The position numbers and the translations under genes are program-made. Source: Plasmodiophora brassicae (Eukaryota > Endomyxa > Phytomyxea > Plasmodiophorida > Plasmodiophoridae). Taken from it: DNA of 64,000 bases. Positions 44,100 through 53,324 of the stretch are shown here, piece after piece. The stretch is from NCBI GenBank assembly GCA_039704465.1, contig JASFAU010000001.1:620001-684000 (forward strand). Reading direction: 5' to 3'. The first letter of the stretch is position 1; each line of letters opens with the position of its first letter. The notes beneath the pieces were generated by a model that was not told the origin of the DNA, ran no database searches, and was given only the letters and a program-made list of their open reading frames with translations.

Positions 44100-44672
44100 G
44101 GCTTCGTGCGGGTGCCGATGACGGTTCCAAAGTTGAAATCGACTACCATACGTCCATACCGCTCTTCTGAGGAAAAAACGCGAACCTCGCAGCCATGTGG
44201 CATACCAAGTATGGAAATCCAAGTGGCAAGCAGAAATCAAGATCGAGATCTTTGATCATTAGATCGCGATCGTTAATCGCTGCTTGCCACTTGTACTTCT
44301 CGACCTGGTGCCACATGGCTGCGAGCTTGGCGTTTTTTCGCAGAATGGCTGTATGATAGTCGATTTCGACTTTGTAATCGTCATCGGCACCCGCACGAAG
44401 CCCGACACACGTCGAATTAAGATCGTCATCAACGACCACGTCAACGATTCGATTTGTTGGAGATATGGCTTCGACAACATCGTCCGTGATGCTTAACCGT
44501 GGCGACTTGTTCGCAACTCGACGAATCACATCGGCATCGACATCTCTGCTCAACAGTCATGTAAGAGCCACCAAACGGAAAAGCGCCCCAAGAAGAGCAT
44601 ACATGCTGGCTAACTCGGCGATATCTTGACGAATATCGTGAATGGACGCTTGTCGATTCGGGGACTGTGAGA
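44100..44672. repeat. Foldback: inner left arm piece, loop and right arm
   Basis: 44100-44220 belongs to the left arm and about 44300-44672 is the right arm, inverted; the loop at 44221-44299 is itself partly palindromic (aagtggcaagcag/ctgcttgccactt). Both arms encode similar residues in corresponding frames (IRRVANKS, then ITDDVVEA and IDYHT), so they derive from one coding sequence of unknown family. Confidence 0.8.
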
Positions 44673-44674
44673 CT

Positions 44675-44840
44675 ATGCCCTTGCCACATGGCTGTGAGCT
44701 TTGCGTTATTTTTTCGCAGAATAGCGGTATGGTAGTCGATTTCAACTTTGGAATCGTCATCGGCACCCGCACGAAGACCGGCAACGCGTCAAAAAGTAAG
44801 ATCGTCATCAATTACCAGGTCAACATTTCCGACGATAATG
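44675..44840 (+). repeat. Third copy of the foldback sequence, direct to the right arm
   Basis: gccacatggctg through tcatcggcacccgcacgaag and on to the gatcgtcatcaattaccagg word matches 44311-44440 with scattered differences. Confidence 0.75.
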
Positions 44841-45811
44841 TCTTCAGACGACGTGACGTTCTGGCGGCCGAATGCCTTGCAGGCGGTATGCTGGGTCTGC
44901 AGGCATATGGGAACAACAGTACTGACCTCATCCTGATCTGCCACGCGAACCCACACGGCAGAGTCTGTGCCTGCCCCAGTGCCTGGGCAGAGTGCCTGGC
45001 GCTGATCGCAACGGTACGCTCAGCGACTGCCTGCAACTGCCCTGGCTGGCAGAGCATATCTCGGGCACCCCGCGTGGATCCTTTCGCCACAGTCAATTGG
45101 GAGATTCGTCACAGTCGTCGAAGACAAGCATGCCCGCGTTCAGTACTCACGTCCTCGCTCGCAGGGACGACCCGCCGAACCAGATGAGGGGGGTGTCCCT
45201 GGCGAACCTGCGGCCACGACGATGCGCGTTGAAATCCGTCAAGCCCGCTCGCCCTGTCGCTCAGCACGGCCGATCGTCGACGACGTCGATCAAGGCCCGC
45301 AACGTGTCGTTCGCGCCGGGTCCCGACCAGGTCACACGTATGTTCCTGGGCATCCTGGCGCCCTCGTTGTTGCACCTGTACGCGCGCGTGCCTGACTGTT
45401 CTGCTGCCGCGCCTGCAGGGTTCCGCTCTGGTGATCCCCCGAACCAGGTGGTGGGGCGCGCGGCCGTCCCGAACATGCAACCCAGACCGTCCGCATTGAA
45501 GTCTCCCAAGCGCTCGTTGCCGACATTTCACCTGCCGAGGTCAGTCGCACGTGGCTCTTCGTCCAGTGCAGGCAGGAGCTGATGTCCTGATTGCAGATCT
45601 CAACCTGAGTCCGCCGAGGAGGCCAAACGAGCACGAATTCGGGCACGCCGCCTGGAGCAGATCCTCGACACATTCTGGAGGCGTATTCCTGCCTGGCACC
45701 ATCGTGGCTGACAAAGTCGTATGTGCACAGGAGGTCCGCGCGCTGACGGCGGTGAAGGCGGTGCCGCTGGTCGACGGATCAAGTCGGCCGCCCCGAGTGG
45801 CGCGCGTTCAG
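44841..45811. other. Repeat-derived region with an unsupported ORF
   Basis: 44938-45095 matches the roughly 165-bp unit and the ORF leader of the inverted-repeat arms (to the ggatcctttcgccacagt word) and then diverges. A 45133-45582 frame has two internally similar segments (DDPPNQMRGVSLANLRPRRC and GDPPNQVVGRAAVPNMQPRP), hinting at an internal duplication of about 255 bp. No family is recognised. Confidence 0.5.
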
Positions 45812-45966
45812 GTACCACGACGGCGACTGGATCTACTAGGTAAACAGAAGCGGGACCCCGGTCGCTCTCCTCGTCGCCAGACGCCTTGCGCCCAGGCATG
45901 GCAGCCGTTGGAAGCGAACGGGTCCCGCTTCTGTTTACCTAGTAGATCCAGTCGCCGTCGTGGTAC
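45812..45966. repeat. Inverted repeat with perfect 47-bp arms
   Basis: 45812-45858 pairs exactly with 45966-45920 across a 61-bp loop. The right arm and what follows match the start of the arm segment at about 34700-34760, and the loop holds a piece of the 313-bp unit (cgccagacgccttgcgcc). Confidence 0.9.
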
Positions 45967-46200
45967 GTTCTCGACCGTATGTCCCGCATCCGGGTGCTAA
46001 CGTGTGCTGTCCGCCTAGGTCAGTTACGCCCCCAATGTGCCGCCTTCGCCACGACCGCCCTACTCGCTGAACGCTCAATCCATCGATTTACAAACCACAG
46101 TACATATTACCGGATCTTGAGACGTGTGGAAAGCCTCACCTCTTCCAATTTGGTGGTTCGTGAGAACCCGTTTCGTGGCACGATGCGATTCGCGTTGACG
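45938..46200 (+). repeat. Third copy of the inner arm sequence
   Basis: Ordered blocks match 34710-34860 (direct) and 49770-49990 (inverted): the tacctagt.gatcca, gtatgtcccgc and cagttacgcc words. It is more diverged than the two arms are from each other. Confidence 0.7.
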
Positions 46201-47222
46201 AGCAGGTCCCAGTCAACGAGGTACATAATAGAATCTTGGCGACGTCGGCGCCATCGGATCCGGACACGCCGTCGTAGGCCTAATAGCAGGAGCGATTTGT
46301 TGCCCGCGGCCGACTTGGCATGTATTGATAGACTGGATCTTTCGGCTCGATCGGCCCCATCATGTTTCGAAGAAAGAGCGTCATTGTTATGCGGCGTCTG
46401 CGGCGGCACGCTGGGTCCTGCTTGTGGCGCCCGTACGACCCAAACAGGGACATTTCGTCCAGTTGCGCGCGTCGCGAGGGCGCCCTCGCGACGCCTGTCT
46501 CGAGATTGTCGACCCGTCAACTCCAAGGTCATCCTTATTGTCGGGGCGACCACTGCCCAGATCTGCTTCGTGTCCTCGATGGAAAGGCTAGCGGCCGTCG
46601 CCTGCCCCTGTTCTGGCGATGTGGCCCGCTAATCGAAGCGTCATGATGTAACCGCTCTTTTGGTGGGGTGATGGGCTGATGGCGCTGCCTGACGCAACAC
46701 GCAGGTGTGCATGTGCTGCCCCCGAACCACTCGATCGCATCTTCGTCATTCCGCAACGGCTCGATACCACGCGGGCGCTTGCGTCATCATGCACTGTTCG
46801 TTATCCATTCAGCCTGGAGGCCAGAGAAATAGGGGTTCATGGCGACCTCCGCATCGTCCGTGACCGTCGACGCGGCGGTCTACACCGGCACACATCGTGG
46901 TCGTCGCGCCTGGCATCGCAGAGCGACCGAATCGAATGGGACGTGCCCAAGTAGCGACATCGTGCAGCGCCTGCCGAGTCAGCGACATCGATGGACGACG
47001 CACGGCCGCCGCCGACGTCGACGTCATGCAGAGCTCATTGTCTACCGACTACTGCCGCCCTGGCAGCGATAGTGCTGACGTCCGCATTGGTCGCGAATGT
47101 AGCAATCGCATTGCTCCCATTCTTCGTCGGTGTGAGTTTTGTAGGGCGCGGAGCCTTCGCCAGGAACAGCACATCCCTGAAGAGGTGCGGCAGTAGTCGG
47201 GAGACAATGAGCCGCCTACCCT
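46201..47222. other. No supported gene
   Basis: Several overlapping short ORFs on both strands and no domain. Part of 46140-46230 resembles the inner arm end (caggtcccagtcaacg word). Confidence 0.5.
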
Positions 47223-47312
47223 ACACGAGATTCGGCCGCCGAAAGATGAAACCAATGATCGGTCTAGCTAGGGCGGTCATTGGTTTCGTCTTTCGACGGT
47301 CGAATCTCGTGT
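47223..47312. repeat. Foldback hairpin, about 42-bp arms
   Basis: acacgagattcg at the left end pairs with cgaatctcgtgt at the right, and cgaaaga.gaaaccaatga with its complement; only a few mismatches and a very small loop. Confidence 0.85.
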
Positions 47313-47743
47313 TCCATTGCGATGGCAGCTTCTTCGAGTTTTTTGTACGTGTCTGTTTAGCATTCCTTAGGAGGGCATAGGTAATCGGTCCTGCTCGTGT
47401 ACCTTGTGGTAGGTTTCCAAGATATATGTCCCCATTGTCACGGGGCGCTACATGCTGGGTATCAATACGTTCGGCAGCGGTTTGGTCATGCAGTCGGATT
47501 GCTCCGAGAAGATCGAAGCAGGACATCGGGCGTGGTGGGGTCCATATTGCCGCCTTTGGTGCACCCTCGGGTTCTGTTTGCGCGGATCAGATCGCCAAAT
47601 GTTGTACCAGCTTTCCTGGGTGGGGCTCCCCGCCTGGGGGTCCTCTGGGTGTTGTCGTCGGGCGCGTGCTCGCATGTCTGTTGTCAGTACGTTGTCGCTT
47701 TCGGTTCATGAATCATGACTGACGTGATTTGGGGGTTGACGGG
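47313..47743. other. No supported gene
   Basis: No domain or repeat that I can identify. Confidence 0.45.
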
Positions 47744-47812
47744 TCCGTACTCCGTACGAAGTCCATGCGGCGTGCGTGTTTGCTTGGGATATTAGGGCGT
47801 TCTCCTATTGCT
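47744..47812 (+). repeat. Direct repeat, left, flanking the 1-kb element
   Basis: About 60 bp ending ggatattagggcg.tctcctattgct; the partner is at 48849-48906. The pattern (two close cgtac/ccgtg words then ttagggcg) resembles part of the gypsy LTRs in this window. Confidence 0.6.
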
Positions 47813-47818
47813 GGTGGT

Positions 47819-48811
47819 CTACCGTATTCCTCGGTACTTTGTACCCCCCAAATGTGCAAGCAAAATGGACAGGTGGTACAAAGTTCCGAGGAAGTGCGCA
47901 GTGGGTGGCATGTCCATTGACCGTGTTCTGCCGGGCGACGTTGGAGCCCTATCTGGCTTGCCATGGGTCGCCTTCGCATGGTCATGGGAAATGTGATGAA
48001 CTGATGGCCCGTGCGCCAACTCTCCTAATGCTCTCCCCACCCCCGAGATGTCATTTGCATATTGCCTCGCCGCACGTAAACGCTGAGAAGCTTCGTATCC
48101 TAAGTGAGGTCACTGAGCGTCGGGCCAACTCAGACTCTCTCTCAGCGGTATGTTATAGCTTGGGCGTTCAACGGTCACAGGTAAGGCGATGGGAAGCACA
48201 GCGTCTGGCGATCCAGAATTCGAGTCCATCTGCACGGTCAACCTGTCTCGGCCGCGAATCATATCTTCATCCGATCGAGGAGACCCTGCTGCAGTGGATC
48301 TTCGCGAACCGGGAGTCCGGCGTGGCAGTTTCGGTCGCCATGGTTGAGACCAAAGTTTTCCACCTACTGCCGTCGTGCAGGAGGAAGAGTGCACGAGCCA
48401 AAGACCAGATTGTGCGACGACTTCTGGCGGTCAACCAGTTGACGATCCGCATTGCAACACCAATTTAAATTAACGTGCAGACACGATTTTCACAAATTGG
48501 TACCGTTCACTATTTCAACGTACAGCCCGAAGACGGACAACGACGTCAATAGCAAGTACAGAGCCGCATACGTCGTGTTCTGCGCACGATCTCCCTCTAT
48601 TTGGCGCCTGCGTTCCGACGATATCGACCTGGATACCGACTGGATGGTGCGACATCTATATGCCGTTGGAAAGGTCTCGCGGCGACGGATCCTGTCGGCA
48701 CAACCAATTGCCGCAAAACGCGTCGACTGCGGAGTCAGCGACCAATGTACGCGAAAAAAGCGCCCCTGGTACAAAGTTCCGTAGGGTACAAAGTACCGAG
48801 AAATACGGTAG
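47819..48811 (+). mobile_element. Degenerate 1-kb element with 27-bp inverted termini
   Basis: 47819-47845 and 48785-48811 are inverted repeats matching at 26 of 27 positions. Inside, a ggtacaaagttccg word is repeated near both ends. The interior keeps only the N-terminal part of a transposase. It is probably non-autonomous. Confidence 0.78.
48028..48468 (+). pseudogene. Transposase N-terminal fragment, pogo-like
   Basis: HTH-type segments (NAEKLRILSEVTERRANSDS, LGVQRSQVRRWEAQR, then ETLLQWIFANRESGVAVS and RAKDQIVRRLLAVNQLTIRI) parallel the first 150 residues of the intact transposase at 36469-37755 without being close to it. The frame stops before any catalytic residue, and unrelated sequence fills the rest of the element. 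Confidence 0.7.
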
Positions 48812-48848
48812 GTAGTTTTGACATTCGGTTGGCGCTTTGTGTCGTGTC

Positions 48849-48906
48849 GAGTCCGTACGGAGTCCGTGTGTGGTTGGTCGGGATATTAGGGCGATCTCCT
48901 ATTGCT
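48849..48906 (+). repeat. Direct repeat, right, flanking the 1-kb element
   Basis: Partner of 47744-47812; shares ggatattagggcg and tctcctattgct. Confidence 0.6.
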
Positions 48907-50198
48907 ACCGAATTATGTTCTGTTCCTGAGGAGCGTGAGTGAATCTCAATATTGCCAGCTTCAGGTACAATGTGGGGAACACACTGCCTCTCCCAGTATG
49001 GTGATCATTCGTGCTGAGTACACTTTCCGTGAGACGATACGATTGGCGGTGATGAGCAGGTCCCAGTCAACGGCGCCTTCAGCAGCGGCACGCGCCGACT
49101 CGTGTTCCTGGGAGGCCCACAGACTAGGACATGTCTATTCGTTTATTGTGGGACGAACGAGCTGGGCGTCACGTACCCGACGCACGCGGCGAGCGACCTG
49201 CGACGTCGAGGCCAGCGGGCGATGTGATGTCCGGTCGGCACCGGGCACCATGGCACGCTGCACGCGCCCTTGTCCTGCTGTTCCAGCGACATGGCCAGTC
49301 GACGGCGACAACGACACGACTGATGTGATCACGAACGAGATCGTCAACTACGATGCGATACGTGGGGTGCTGCGTTCGGGGTCGGTCGTCGTGGCCCGGC
49401 GGGTACAATGCCCGAACGTGACGGCAGGGCCTTGGGCGATCTTGCAGGGACGACTTGACGGCGGCGGAGGCGGTGCGCGTCGTCGGCGACATGTCCAGTC
49501 GCAGTACAAGTCCAGGTGGTCTGTGGCACCGGCGCTCGGGCGTCCTCGACCGCCATGGCACCGACAACCTTCGACATCAGCAGCTGGCGTCCCGGGCATG
49601 CCAGCTGGGAGGATCTGCGCCGACAGAGAACCAGATCAGTGGTCGGTGGGTGACGCGGACAAGCAGAGGCACGTACCGGCTCGTGAGCGTGTACATAACG
49701 ACCTGCATCGTCGCCATGCCTCCTTGCTCGACGTACGTTGAACACGTGCCAGAGTGTGCACCAGTATGGTGATGGTGACAACGTCGGCCCATGCGGCCCG
49801 TCGCGTTGCCTGCCGAACCAAATCGCAGCGGTCGGCGAGCAGGGCGGTCGTGACGAGGGCGACACGTTCGGGGCGTAACTGATCTAGGCGGGCAGCAAAC
49901 GTCAGCACCCGGATGCGCCCATGGCGGGACATACGGTCGAGAACGTACGCACCACGACGACGACTGGATCTACTACATAGGTAAACCGGAGCGGGACATG
50001 GTGCTCGAGGAATGGGGACCGGCGCAGAGAAACGGGCCCATGCAGGACGTAACTGGATGGTAGTCAGTAAACATCAGGGCATGAGGACATCAACGGCAAC
50101 GAGGTGCCGCCGCAGACCGACCCTGTGCCATGGGCGTTTTCGCGACGTGTCCGCTGACCAACACTGGGCGGGTGGCGACGCAGAGACGACCGGGTTCC

Positions 50199-50821
50199 CG
50201 ACCTCAGCCATGGCGGGTGAGCGAATAAGTTCAGGGCGTAACTATTCGATAATTAACAAACGTCAGGGTCAACGGACGCGGACGCACCCTGAAACCGTGG
50301 GACTAGACGACCGAGCTGCGGGACCCGGTCGCTTCCTGCCGTTCAACGACGCCTGCATTGCCTGACGTACAGCGTTGTAATGGGGCGTCTGGCGACGAAG
50401 AGCGGAGGGACGGCACCCCCCCTCTTGCCGTTCAACGACGCCCCCGCTGACCGGCGCAAGGCGTCTGGCGACGAGGACAGCGACTCGGGCCCGCGACCTC
50501 GACCATGGCGAGCGAACAATAGTTCAGGGCGGAGGTACCTATAAGGGAATTAATAGACGTCAGGGCACGAGGGCAACCGGGGTCAACGGTGGCGGACGCA
50601 CCCTGAAACCGTGGGACTAGACGATCGAGGAGCGGGACCCGGTCGCTTCCTGCCGTTCAACGACGCCTGCAATGCCTGACGTACAGCGCTGTAATGGGGC
50701 GTCTGGCGACGAAGAGCGGGGGATTGGCACCCCCGTCTTGCCGTTCAACGACGCCCCCGCTGACCGGCGCAAGGCGTCTGGCGGCGAGGAGAGCGATCCG
50801 GGTCCCGACCTCGACCACGGG
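50199..50821 (-). repeat. Tandem array, about 313-bp period, two units
   Basis: Inverted counterpart of 33544-34490, with unit starts at about 50821, 50508 and 50215. Confidence 0.85.
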
Positions 50822-50922
50822 CGCCAACGGGACCTGACCAACAAGGGGAGGATCAGCGGGTGACCCCAGATGACGATTGCACGCGGTCGCTGGGCTTACC
50901 GGGGGTCGCGACGCAGCGCGGC

Positions 50923-51633
50923 TTAGACCGCCTCCGGCACGTACGAATCGACGCGGACCGGCCCCGCCCCGATCATGCCGAGCGCCTCAGGCTGCCCGTA
51001 CCGACGACGACGGCTCCGGACGACGACGCCTGCTGTCCTGACGAGGCGATGCACCTCGGGCGGTTGTTGGACAGCAGGCGGGCGCGGACGCCACGTGTAG
51101 GACGGCGTCGGCTCCGGCAGGCGGTCGACGGCCGCGACGATCCGCCGTAGCTCACGATCCTCCTGCTCGATGTAGTACTCGAACAGGAGGAACTCGACAG
51201 TTTCCCGCATGCGCTCGAAAGCACGTCGGTACTCCTGTACACGCTCGTGCGGATCGTCGGACGACGCGTAGCGGTGACGTGGCGCCGGGGCCGGCTCGGG
51301 CCCCCGAACCGCGCGACGGTCCCGTCCCAGTTGCATCTTGTTGAACAGCCATTGCGTTCGATCAGGGCGCCAGGAGGCGTCCCGACGAACGCAGGTGGGG
51401 ACTTGGACCGTCGGCGTGGGGACCCTGCGCTGCTCAGATGGACCGGCCCGTTGGGCGTCACGACCGGCGCTGGAACGGGCGGCGCTCGCGGCTCGGGCGG
51501 GTCCGCCGTCCTGAGCGCTGACGCGCTGTGCAACCTTCTTGGCCTTGGCGCCGGGGCGGGCGGCGCGGGCGGGACGCGGTCGCGCTCGTGAGCTCGACGC
51601 GCGTGATGGGAGGCGGGGAGCGAACACGGGCAT
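50923..51633 (-). CDS. Hypothetical 236-aa protein of the inverted-repeat arm, right copy
   Basis: Same frame and length as 32726-33436, again starting MPVFAPRLPSRASSSRARP. Within this protein four residues differ (for example Thr/Ala in the KAKK leader and Val/Ala in the GPEP segment), with no indel or stop. No family is recognised and expression is unknown. Confidence 0.4.
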   Translation of the reverse strand: MPVFAPRLPSRASSSRARPRPARAARPGAKAKKVAQRVSAQDGGPARAASAARSSAGRDAQRAGPSEQRRVPTPTVQVPTCVRRDASWRPDRTQWLFNKMQLGRDRRAVRGPEPAPAPRHRYASSDDPHERVQEYRRAFERMRETVEFLLFEYYIEQEDRELRRIVAAVDRLPEPTPSYTWRPRPPAVQQPPEVHRLVRTAGVVVRSRRRRYGQPEALGMIGAGPVRVDSYVPEAV

Positions 51634-51990
51634 CGTGAGAGATCGTCGACAACCCCAAGACACCCGAATCACTGTGGCGAAAGGATCCACGCGGGGTGCT
51701 CGAGATACGCTCTGCCAGCCAGGGCAGTTGCAGGCAGTCGCAGAGCGTATCGTTGCGATGAGCGCCAGGCAATGGACAGGCGCTGGCCAGGCAGGCAGGC
51801 ACAGACTCTGCCGCGTGGAAACGCGTGGCAGATGAGGAAGACAGTACTAGCTGCCAGCCAGGGCAGTTGCAGGCAGTCGCAGAACGTATCGTTGCGATCA
51901 GCGTCAGGCGCTGTCCAGGCGCTGTCCAGGGCTCCAGGCGCTGGCCAGGCAGGCAGGCACAGACTCTGCCGCGTGGATTCGCGTGGCAGA

Positions 51991-53324
51991 TATGATGCTG
52001 TGCTCCTATGTAGTCTCCGTGAGCCAACACCCCACAAATAATCGGTTACATCACCATGCGGTTCCCCGGTGGTCCCCCTCCCGAGTACTGAACAGGCCAA
52101 ACACCATTTGGCTTCGCGATTCGGAATGAGTTTCGGAATGAGATACGGCACATTCGGTGTCGTATGAACGTAACCATCAGCACATGGTCGCTGCGTCGTC
52201 CCAAATAGTTTTCTCAGGTCGGACGGCTCCCGACCTGCGACAGGTCGGCATGGTTAGCGGGCCACGTCACGAACTGGGTCAGAGGCAGGCGGCAGTTCGA
52301 GGGCAGTTCGAGTGAGATCGTCGGCGAACTTGATCCGTTCACTGTAAGCTGGGGAAACGGACGGCACGGGACAGCTGTGATCCGGCAGCTGACACTCTAC
52401 AACCAGACAATGGATTCGGCGTCGCCATACTGGCCACCGGAGGTACCGTGCGAGAGCGATGGCACCCATCTCGGGATAACCCATCTTCTCCGTCTTTGAG
52501 CTGGCGCGTTCTCGTCACCGTCGGATCCGCCCTCTCGCGCAGACAACTGCGAACCTGAAAGATCGCTGGCTCCATTCCGACAAATGATTGCAGTATCGCT
52601 TTCGATTCATCACACGTGAGAATCGCCCCGGCAGGGGCCGCGTTCGTTTCGGCGGGGTGGCGCCTGTCCCTTCCGCAGCTAATCGCGTCGGCCATCAACG
52701 TACACGCGTACTGCTGGCTTATGTTATTCGCCGGGCAACCAAAGTACGCGTCCGAGTCGATCAGTCTCGTCATCTGCTGCTTTGCATCATCAGGCGACGG
52801 GACTCAGCAGGCGCTGGGTGTCGACAATATGCAGGTTAGGACGCGGCACGCTGGCCGTTTGCTCGAGCCAAAGGGAACGTCTCAGTCAGTGACCCATGGC
52901 GATTGGCGAGCGCGCAGGCGATCGTCAAGGCCGTCTCCATCTCGCGGACGGATGCTTAGATCCGGCAACGTCCGCCCGGGCCGCGTCCTTCAACAGGCGA
53001 ATGCCCGCCTTCCAGGTCGGCGTCGGCTGCCAGGCAGGGCGGGTACGTAGCGACCCGACCGGTCTAACGTCCGGCCCGCCTCACCTTTGGCCGACACTGC
53101 TGACCCCCATGTCCCGCGGTGCCCATTCGGAACGGGCCGTTCTTCGTTAGGGCCCAGGAGCGCCCGCAGATCGGAGCATGTTCACCCTGCGTGCAACGGG
53201 CCGTGTGCTCATCGGGCATCTCGCCTGGGGCTGGATGAGTCATGCGGTGCTCCCGTGCCCAACAGCATTGTCTTCTGCTGGCATATACCCTCCTGTGCCC
53301 AGGTGGACGCTGGTGTGTGACATC
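51991..53324. other. Outer boundary of the repeat complex; unassigned ORFs
   Basis: 52109-52195 repeats the 31701-31775 block in the same orientation. Around 52640-52810 a plus-strand frame has a hydrophobic stretch (LIASAINVHAYCWLMLFAGQ), and its cctgtcccttccgc start recurs at about 31580. I cannot assign it to a gene. ATGs at 53178 and 53325 belong to the next gene. Confidence 0.45.

Larger units (their letters stand above)
48972..51990 (-). repeat. Right arm of the large inverted repeat
   Basis: Inverted counterpart of 32372-35642, shorter because it has one fewer tandem unit. Order on the minus strand: roughly 165-bp units, ORF, 313-bp array, inner unique part. Confidence 0.85.
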
